Shown: positions 57,963-64,000 of the stretch, piece by piece
How positions within the stretch are numbered: the stretch's first letter is position 1
How the letters are laid out: each line of letters opens with the position of its first letter
From: Pseudooceanicola sediminis
Lineage (GTDB): Bacteria > Pseudomonadota > Alphaproteobacteria > Rhodobacterales > Rhodobacteraceae
Direction: 5' to 3'
NCBI RefSeq assembly: GCF_003575965.1
Contig: NZ_QWJJ01000014.1
Span: forward strand, 62,001-126,000
Length of the DNA stretch: 64,000 nucleotides
Translations under genes and position numbers: made by a program
Notes under the pieces: model-generated
Database searches by the model: none
Seen by the model: the letters and a program-made list of their open reading frames with translations, nothing else
Told to the model about the DNA's origin: nothing

Positions 57963-58802
57963 CTATCTTAGCATGGCTGGCCGTGGGCGCAGCCTGCGTC
58001 TCGCGTTGGAGGGTAAATGGCGATTGAGGCGTCGATAGACGGCACCGTAGATCAGCACGACCGCCACCGTCAGCAGGATGAAATACATCGCCAGGATGGG
58101 ATAGGGGATGAAGGGGTTGAAGGTCTTGTCGGCAAAGTAGTTTGCGTAATACAGCGCATCGCCCTTTTGCTGGCGCGCGGGGAACGAGCTGAAATAGACC
58201 AATGTCGTGGCGTGGAACAGAAAGATGGCCTCGTTCGTGTAGGCGGGCCAGCCGAGGCGCAGCATGGTCGGAAAGGTGATGTGGCGAAACTTTTTCCAGC
58301 CGGAAAACCCATAGGCATCAGCGGCCTCCAGGTCACCCTTCGGGACCGACCGCAGCGCCCCGTAAAAGATTTCGCCCGCGTAGGCCGTGGTGTTGAGGAA
58401 CAGCACGATCAGCGCCCCCGCCCAGGCGCGGGTCAGCCAGCTGGTGTCGGCGGTCAGGGTGACCAGCCCGAGGTTCAGCGACAGACCTTCGCGCGGCAAT
58501 AGCGTGAAAGCCTCGTAGAAAAAGAAGAACTGGATGAACAGCGGTGAGCCGCGAAAGAAAAAGATGAACCAGTCCGCAGGTTTGCGGATGAAACGGTTTG
58601 AGACGTTGCGCGCGCAGGCCAGGGCGATCGACGCAAAAAAGCCGAGGAACAACGCCGCAATGCCGAAATAGAGGTTCCACACCATCCCCGATCCGATGAG
58701 CACGAACTGGTCGCACAGGGTAAAATCGCTGCGTGGCAACAGGCGTTCGCCCAGACCGATGGAGCGCAGACCATAGGTCTGGATGACGTCGATGCAGCTC
58801 AT
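57963..58802 (-). CDS. Polar amino-acid/amine ABC importer permease (HisM-like)
   Basis: 279 residues, about five membrane helices. EAA-type loop with DLEAADAYGFSGWKKFRHI (about 178-196) contacts the ATPase. Starts 13 bp after the companion permease. The last gene of the importer, followed by the first GS-like ligase 172 bp on, linking uptake to gamma-glutamylation. Confidence 0.9.
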   Translation of the reverse strand: MSCIDVIQTYGLRSIGLGERLLPRSDFTLCDQFVLIGSGMVWNLYFGIAALFLGFFASIALACARNVSNRFIRKPADWFIFFFRGSPLFIQFFFFYEAFTLLPREGLSLNLGLVTLTADTSWLTRAWAGALIVLFLNTTAYAGEIFYGALRSVPKGDLEAADAYGFSGWKKFRHITFPTMLRLGWPAYTNEAIFLFHATTLVYFSSFPARQQKGDALYYANYFADKTFNPFIPYPILAMYFILLTVAVVLIYGAVYRRLNRHLPSNARRRLRPRPAMLR

Positions 58803-58815
58803 CCGTGGACCCCGA

Positions 58816-59691
58816 TCATGATTTTGCCTGCGTCATGCCGGCCAGCGTCGCCTGCCCGCGCGAGAGGCGCTGGCCGAGGCGTTCGAACGCGATTTCCGAC
58901 AGTTTTGTCATGCCCAGGTAGAACACCAACAGCGCCATGAAATACCAAAGACGCCAGTCGCCGTGCGGATAGGCATAGGCGGTGGTCTTCATCCCGCCCA
59001 GTTCGCGGGCCCAGTACACGATATCTGTTATGCCCAGCAGGAACAGCAGCGGCGTTGCCTTGATAAGCACCATCCACAGGTTCGACAGGCCGGGCAGGGC
59101 ATAGACCCACATCTGCGGCACCAGAATGCGCCAGGTGATCTGGCGGCGGGACAGGCCATAAGCCTCGGCCGTTTCAAGCTGGGCCTTGGGCACCGCATTC
59201 ATTGCGCCGGACAGCACAAAGGCGGCAAAGGCCCCGAAAACAAAGGCGTAGGCGGCGATGGCCAGCGCAATCGCATAAAGGTCATGCACCAGGGGCGCAG
59301 CGCCCGATTGCGGCAGCTTTGCTGCCGCGCAGACCACGAAATCGTTGCCTTGGCGGATCGGCATGTCCCAATCGGGGCATTTGACCTTGTGACGCAGATA
59401 TTCGAGGCCCTGGTCAAGGGCGAGGGGCACGAACAGGAAGAAGGCGATGTCGGGGACGCCGCGCACGATCGATGTATAGCCGACCCCGATCCAGCGCAGC
59501 GGAGCCAGATGCGACCGGCGTGCCAGCGCCCCGCAAAATCCGACGGCAAGCGCAATGGGGGCCGTGACGGCAAGCAGGGCGATGACGACCAGAAAGCTTT
59601 GGTAGAACATGACCTGCTTGGCCGTCGTCAGATAGCAGGCCATCCACGGCAAGGTATCGAGCAGGGCAGGGTCGGCGCAGAAGTCAAACAT
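58816..59691 (-). CDS. Polar amino-acid/amine ABC importer permease (HisQ-like)
   Basis: 291 residues. EAA loop KAQLETAEAYGLSRRQITWRI. An unusual ~35-residue insert follows the second helices (KVKCPDWDMPIRQG region), periplasmic in topology and with two cysteines in the region. I start at 59691 (MFDFCADPALL); the frame is open further upstream but without family features. Confidence 0.89.
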   Translation of the reverse strand: MFDFCADPALLDTLPWMACYLTTAKQVMFYQSFLVVIALLAVTAPIALAVGFCGALARRSHLAPLRWIGVGYTSIVRGVPDIAFFLFVPLALDQGLEYLRHKVKCPDWDMPIRQGNDFVVCAAAKLPQSGAAPLVHDLYAIALAIAAYAFVFGAFAAFVLSGAMNAVPKAQLETAEAYGLSRRQITWRILVPQMWVYALPGLSNLWMVLIKATPLLFLLGITDIVYWARELGGMKTTAYAYPHGDWRLWYFMALLVFYLGMTKLSEIAFERLGQRLSRGQATLAGMTQAKS

Positions 59692-59956
59692 CGGGGCCCT
59701 CGGCGCGCAAAATGGGGGGGACGCTGGGCAGGCGCGGCCCGACAGGGCGCCCGCGGTGCTGCGGCGCTTGCAGCCTGCGTCCAGACGGACGCACGAGACA
59801 GGAACGGCACGCCAATGATTGCAGGCTGCGATACCCGTACCAGTGCCCGTGCCCGGCAATCCCGCCAAATGCGGCGGGCGCGGCCAAACGGGCCGAGTGG
59901 GCCGTCCGGGGGGCGGCTCTTTTATGAACTGGGGTGCGGGTCATTCGCTATTGGGA

Positions 59957-59978
59957 TGCAGGGCCCGAAGGCCCTGCA
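59957..59978 (-). terminator. UUCG-tetraloop hairpin after the binding-protein gene
   Basis: Perfect 9-bp stem TGCAGGGCC / GGCCCTGCA; the loop on the minus strand is TTCG, an exceptionally stable tetraloop. 10 bp after the binding-protein stop, no T tract. Likely an mRNA stabiliser giving excess binding protein. Confidence 0.75.
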
Positions 59979-59987
59979 AGGTTTCCC

Positions 59988-60707
59988 TCAGTAGGTCGAG
60001 GTTTCGTCGCCGAAATACTTCTTGAGCAGGGTATTCAGCGTTCCATCTTCCTTCATCGCGGTGATTGCGGTGTCGAACTTGGCTTTCAGCTCGGTGTCGC
60101 TTTCGCGCAGACCCATACCGATGCCGCCGCCCAGCGGGACCGGATCACCCACGACGACCAGCGAACCGTCGTCGGTGTAGGGAAGCAGGAAATCCTTGTC
60201 AGCAAAAACCGCATCGGCTTCGCCGTTCTTGACGGCCGCGATGGTTTCGTCGCCGGTCGCGAATTCCAGCAGGGTGGCGCCGGTTTCTGCAACGTGACCC
60301 GCCTGGATGGTGCCGGTTTGAGCCGCCACGACGGCGCCTTCGAGGTCGATATCACCTTCGGGCGCGAGGTAGATCGAGTCGGTCGGCGGATAGTAATCCT
60401 GGGTGAAGTCGATGACTTCGTCGCGCTCGTCGGTGATCGACATGCCCGCCATGATGGTGTCGTAGTTGCCGGAAACCAGGTTGGGGATGATCGAATCCCA
60501 ATCATTGGTGACCCAGGTGCAGGTCAGTTCGGCGCGGGTGCAGAGCTCATCGCCAAGCTCGCGTTCGAAACCGGCGACTTCACCGTTGTCGTCGATGAAG
60601 TTGTACGGAGGGTATGCGCCCTCGGTGCCCATGCGGATGGTGTCCTGCGCCAGCGCGCCGCCGGCGGTCAGCGCCAGAAGGGCAGTGCTGAGGATGAGTT
60701 TGTTCAT
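59988..60707 (-). CDS. Periplasmic amino-acid/amine binding protein (SBP family 3)
   Basis: 239 residues. Sec signal peptide MNKLILSTALLALTAGGALA with cleavage before QDTIRMG. SBP_bac_3 signatures: GTEGAYPPYNF, GFERELGDELC, DTIMAGMSITDERDEVIDF. The disulfide pair (C56, C63) is typical. Ligand is probably a basic amino acid or polyamine-like amine by context, not read from sequence. Confidence 0.92.
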   Translation of the reverse strand: MNKLILSTALLALTAGGALAQDTIRMGTEGAYPPYNFIDDNGEVAGFERELGDELCTRAELTCTWVTNDWDSIIPNLVSGNYDTIMAGMSITDERDEVIDFTQDYYPPTDSIYLAPEGDIDLEGAVVAAQTGTIQAGHVAETGATLLEFATGDETIAAVKNGEADAVFADKDFLLPYTDDGSLVVVGDPVPLGGGIGMGLRESDTELKAKFDTAITAMKEDGTLNTLLKKYFGDETSTY

Positions 60708-60784
60708 GAAATTTCTCCCGTTTCTTCAGTTTGGGCGGGTTGATCCCACCCGGATTGGCCCCCGTTTCGGAGGGCGAAAGGTTG

Positions 60785-61573
60785 TCAGGCAGTTTGCGTC
60801 GCGCTGAGAAATTGTTGCAGGCGCTCGGTCTTGGGGTTGCCGAAAATCTCGGACGGGGGGCCTTCCTCTATCAGGTTCCCCTGATGCAGAAAGACCACCT
60901 TGTCCGACACGTCCGCGGCAAGGCGCATGTCGTGGGTGACCAGCAGCATGGTGCGACCTTCGGCTGCCAGGGCCTTGATTACCTTGACGACTTCCTGCTC
61001 AAGCTCCGGATCCAGTGCCGAGGTCGGTTCGTCGAAAAGCAGGGCCTCGGGTTCCATGCAGAGGGCACGGGCGATGGCGGCGCGTTGCTGTTGACCCCCC
61101 GAAAGCTGGGCAGGCCAGGCATCGGCCTTGTCCGCGATGCCGACCTTGTCCAGATAGGCGCGGGCCTTGGGTTCGACCTCGGCACGGTCACGGCCCAGCA
61201 CGGTCAGAGGGGCCTCCATCACGTTTTGCAGGATGGTCATGTGCGACCACAGGTTGAACTGCTGAAACACCATCGACAGGTTCGTGCGGATGCGCAGCAC
61301 CTGGCGGGCGTTGCCCGGACGGCGCATTCCGCCATGGCCCTTCCAATGGACGGCTTCCCCCTTGAACAGGATTTCACCCTGCTGACTGTCTTCCAGAAGG
61401 TTGGCACAGCGCAGCAAGGTGGATTTGCCCGACCCCGACGAACCGATGAGGGAAATCACATCGCCACGCTGGGCACGCAGGGACACACCCTTGAGGACTT
61501 CCAGGGCGCCGTAGGCTTTGTGCAGATCGCGGATCTCTAGGACTGATGGGGTCTGGCTCACGTCAGGGTGCAT
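60785..61573 (-). CDS. Amino-acid/amine ABC importer ATPase (GlnQ/HisP-like)
   Basis: 262 residues. Walker A GSSGSGKST, Q-loop FQQFNLWSHMT, signature LSGGQQQR, Walker B ALLFDEPTSALD, H-loop VTHD. First gene of the importer set and transcribed towards the binding protein. Start chosen at 61573 (MHPDVSQTPSVLE); further upstream codons in frame look non-coding. Confidence 0.94.
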   Translation of the reverse strand: MHPDVSQTPSVLEIRDLHKAYGALEVLKGVSLRAQRGDVISLIGSSGSGKSTLLRCANLLEDSQQGEILFKGEAVHWKGHGGMRRPGNARQVLRIRTNLSMVFQQFNLWSHMTILQNVMEAPLTVLGRDRAEVEPKARAYLDKVGIADKADAWPAQLSGGQQQRAAIARALCMEPEALLFDEPTSALDPELEQEVVKVIKALAAEGRTMLLVTHDMRLAADVSDKVVFLHQGNLIEEGPPSEIFGNPKTERLQQFLSATQTA

Positions 61574-61657
61574 TTCCGGTTTTGCTTTCGCGAGAGTAGG
61601 GCGCAGAATCGGGCGGAAATCAACAGCTTCGCGACCGCTTTGCAATCTGACTTGACG

Positions 61658-62404
61658 TTAGCGGGCCGTCGGTGGGACCGGCGGCAGAGGAATGGCGAAA
61701 TATTCGGCGTCGGGGATCGCCACCAGCCGTTGAAACCCGATCAATGTGCGTTCGGCGGGCGAAAGCACGGAAATCGCGGCAGAAAGTGCCGTTCGCAGCG
61801 GCGCGGGATCGCGCCCGAGGGCCGTGATCAGGGGCAGGGCGGGCGTGGGCTGCGTACGGGCGATCACCCGCAGGGACCCGGCGAAGGGCTCGAAAGCCTC
61901 AAGCAGGTGCCATGTCAGCCGATCAAGCGCGGCCGCGTCGGCACCCCCGTCCGCCACGGCACGGGCCGAGGCGGCGTGACTGCCCGTCGGCAGCAGTGGG
62001 CCGAGGGGGATGTCATGCAGCGCGGCATGGGCGGCAAGCGCGGCCCAGCCCGATTGCGAGCCGGCCTCGTTATAAGCGAAACGCAGGCCAGCCAGGTCGG
62101 CAAAGCTGCGCGCAGGGGCATCGCGGTGCACCACGATCAGGCTGTGATACTGGCCGGGCGGCAAGCCGGGAAGGCCGGGGTCGGGCGTGCCGATCAGGGT
62201 GACGCGATCCTTGAGGCGTGAGCGAAAAGGCAGGCCGCAGGTTTGCGCAATCAGCAGGTCAGGGTTCTGCCAGGTGTGCCAAAGGTCACTGTCGCGCGTC
62301 ACCTTGGCGGGACCATAGCCCAGGGCGTTACGGGTTGCCTGCCACAGCCGATCATAGACGGGCGCGGTTTCGGGACGATCGTACATCTGAAAAGAGACAA
62401 TCAT
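61658..62404 (-). CDS. PhnD-like phosphate/phosphonate-type binding domain protein
   Basis: 248 residues, PF12974-like SBP fold: DLLIAQTCGLPF, ADLAGLRFAYNEAGSQSGWAAL, DAAALDRLTWHLL. No signal peptide at the N-terminus (MIVSFQMYDRPET), unlike true periplasmic PhnD, so it may be cytosolic. It lies upstream of the amine importer ATPase gene on the same strand, 84 bp away. Confidence 0.82.
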   Translation of the reverse strand: MIVSFQMYDRPETAPVYDRLWQATRNALGYGPAKVTRDSDLWHTWQNPDLLIAQTCGLPFRSRLKDRVTLIGTPDPGLPGLPPGQYHSLIVVHRDAPARSFADLAGLRFAYNEAGSQSGWAALAAHAALHDIPLGPLLPTGSHAASARAVADGGADAAALDRLTWHLLEAFEPFAGSLRVIARTQPTPALPLITALGRDPAPLRTALSAAISVLSPAERTLIGFQRLVAIPDAEYFAIPLPPVPPTAR

Positions 62405-62485
62405 TCCAGTATGTTGTACCTTTTCTGCGGGGCTGGTACGGGGGCAGATGGCGGGATCATGTCACAGGGGCGCGGCGCCGCAGGT

Positions 62486-62929
62486 TCACGGTGCGGTGCC
62501 CTGCGCGGTCTGGCGGGCGCGCGCGCTGTCGGGGTCCGAGATGCCCAGCAGGTTGCTGACAAGACGCAGCACCGCGTCTTCTTCGGCCTCGCGTTCGCCG
62601 TCGACCAGAACGACCTTCCACAGTTCCTCGACCACGGCCAGGCGGTTTTCGTAGGGAATGGCCTCCTTGATCGCGCGGGTAAAGCGCACGGTGTCGGGGG
62701 CCTGGGTTTCAAGCGTTTCGGCATCTTGCAGCAGCGCCTCGCATTCCGGCACGGACAGGGCATAGCGCTGCGACAAGATGCGCGCGATCATCGCCCGCTC
62801 GGCCTTGTCATAGATGCCATCCGATCGCGCCACGCGCACCAGAAGGGCAGAAAGCGCCAGCCGGGCATCCCCGTCGTCAAGGGGATCGGGCTGTGGCGCG
62901 ATGAGGCGGTTGAGGAAATCTGCAAACAT
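62486..62929 (-). CDS. TerB-like (tellurite resistance/DjlA N-terminal-like) protein
   Basis: 147 residues, all-helical TerB/COG4103 fold with conserved acidic metal-site motifs LLVRVARSDGIYDKAERAMI and VVLVDGEREAEEDAVLRLV. Start 62929 (MFADFLNRLI). Small cytosolic protein commonly found alone in Rhodobacterales; its role is not established. Confidence 0.85.
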   Translation of the reverse strand: MFADFLNRLIAPQPDPLDDGDARLALSALLVRVARSDGIYDKAERAMIARILSQRYALSVPECEALLQDAETLETQAPDTVRFTRAIKEAIPYENRLAVVEELWKVVLVDGEREAEEDAVLRLVSNLLGISDPDSARARQTAQGTAP

Positions 62930-63102
62930 GTAAAGGTATATAGGCGGCGCACGCCGCGCCGCCAATGCAGAAGATACGTCAGCCGTTCACGTATTTGCGC
63001 CTGACCGGTTTTGCGCCTGACCGATCAGGACCGTGAAATCGTGCCGTGTAACAGGCCGCCAAGCCGTGAAATGTGCGCGTGATCCCCGAATGTTCGATTG
63101 GG

Positions 63103-64000
63103 TCAGTATTTCGAGGGAACGTAAAGGTCGGGTGGCAGGACCGCGCGTTCGTAATCGCCGTTATAGACGCGGCTGGGCAAGACGACCTCTTCGTGAGGGA
63201 CATCGGCATAGGGGAACAGCGTCAGCAGGTGGTCCATGCAATTCAGGCGCGCGCGCTTCTTGTCGTTGCCGGGAACGATGTACCACGGTGCCTCTTCGAT
63301 GTTGGTGCGCGCAAACATCTCTTCCTTGGCCTTCGTATAATCCTCCCAGCGGACGCGGCTTTGCAGGTCCATCGGAGAGAGTTTCCATTGCTTCAGGGGG
63401 TCGTGTATGCGCATCAGAAAGCGCATCTGCTGTTCCTCGTCCGTGATCGAGAACCAGTATTTCACCACCCGGATACCGGAACGCACGAGCATCCGTTCAA
63501 ACTCGGGAACGTCGTCAAAGAACTGATTTACCTGAGAGTCGGTGGCAAAGCCCATCACCCGTTCCACCCCGGCGCGGTTGTACCATGAGCGGTCGAACAA
63601 GACGATCTCGCCCCCGGCGGGCAGGTGCGGCACATAGCGTTGGAAATACCACTGGGTTTTTTCGCGGTCCGAGGGCGCGGGCAGGGCGACGGTGCGCACG
63701 ACGCGGGGATTAAGCCGCTGCGCAATGCGCTTGATCACGCCGCCCTTGCCGGCACTGTCGCGCCCCTCGAAGATCACCACGACCTTTTCGCGATGATGCA
63801 CGACCCAATCCTGAAGCTTGATCAGTTCGGCCTGCAAGCGCAGGAGATTGCGAAAGTAATCCGCGCTTGGCAGCGATGGCGGATGGGCCTTGTTGTAGAT
63901 CTCGCGGATCTTCATCGACAGGATGGCATCTTCCAGCTCGATCTCGAAGTCCTCGTCCAGGGTATCGCGCAGCTCGGCCTCGAGCCAGTCTTCGGAGGGG
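63103..64000 (-). CDS. ppk2: Polyphosphate kinase 2 (5' end outside the window)
   Basis: At least 299 residues; the frame is open to base 64000, so the true start lies outside. It transfers phosphate between polyphosphate and nucleoside di- or monophosphates. Walker A FEGRDSAGKGG, lid-type loop DRSWYNRAGVE, and VVKYWFSITDEEQQ are class signatures. Upstream residues EDWLEAELRDTLDEDFEIEL form the acidic N-terminal extension common in class I PPK2. An internal ATG at 63915 is probably not the start. Confidence 0.94.
   Translation of the reverse strand, partial: PSEDWLEAELRDTLDEDFEIELEDAILSMKIREIYNKAHPPSLPSADYFRNLLRLQAELIKLQDWVVHHREKVVVIFEGRDSAGKGGVIKRIAQRLNPRVVRTVALPAPSDREKTQWYFQRYVPHLPAGGEIVLFDRSWYNRAGVERVMGFATDSQVNQFFDDVPEFERMLVRSGIRVVKYWFSITDEEQQMRFLMRIHDPLKQWKLSPMDLQSRVRWEDYTKAKEEMFARTNIEEAPWYIVPGNDKKRARLNCMDHLLTLFPYADVPHEEVVLPSRVYNGDYERAVLPPDLYVPSKY

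Overview
The window is GC-rich DNA from an alphaproteobacterium, most likely a Rhodobacterales (roseobacter/Paracoccus-like) chromosome. The support is the ClpP/ClpX pair, the NDUFA12-MlaD-DUF2155-Aat order next to accBC, GapR (DUF2312), an EcfG-like sigma factor, an ScfR-type fatty-acyl regulator beside acs, and GC-rich third codon positions. Both ends cut genes: a TonB receptor at the left and a PPK2 kinase at the right.

Left third (1-14.4 kb): TonB-dependent receptor, PiuC hydroxylase, MFS exporter, TesB thioesterase, a DUF1045 2H-phosphoesterase, clpP-clpX, then complex I accessory subunit, MlaD, DUF2155, aat, accC-accB and a periplasmic PRC-barrel protein. 14.6-28.8 kb is a coherent carbon-acquisition and sensing block: acs, a five-gene branched-chain-type ABC importer with a Tat-exported binding protein, a divergent ScfR/RamB-type regulator, a single-domain receiver, a small membrane protein, an SLC5-histidine kinase fusion (CrbS-like layout) and an orphan SpoA/FliM-like protein. 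A TTTGCAAA palindrome upstream of acs fits the core site of RamB/PccR-type regulators, so I infer an acetate or short-chain-acid regulon.

Middle (29.3-38.4 kb): a persulfide module (DUF442 protein, two YeeE-type half-permeases, ETHE1-like dioxygenase); a divergent 74-residue gene with a strong promoter overlapped by a perfect palindrome; GapR; an orphan FbpB-like iron permease; tRNA-Thr(UGU); a mostly gene-free 1.4 kb stretch; and a large-subunit catalase.

38.5-45.8 kb is the most unusual part: eight genes on the minus strand whose seven junctions all overlap. They encode four glycosyltransferases, an acyl-CoA dehydrogenase-like protein, a PIG-L deacetylase, a NodS-like methyltransferase and, last, an EcfG-like sigma factor. 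katE follows with a candidate EcfG promoter (GGAAC-N16-TGTT). I read this as a stress-linked surface glycan or glycolipid pathway carrying its own sigma factor; the product is unknown.

Right part (46-64 kb): a Crp/Fnr regulator, a gene-free 680 bp, the coupled ycjX-GNAT-ycjF-like set, truA, and a minus-strand block for uptake and gamma-glutamylation of an amine (ABC importer, two glutamine-synthetase-like ligases, class I amidotransferase, PuuB-like oxidase, DegT aminotransferase). A PhnD-like protein, a TerB-like protein and PPK2 close the window.
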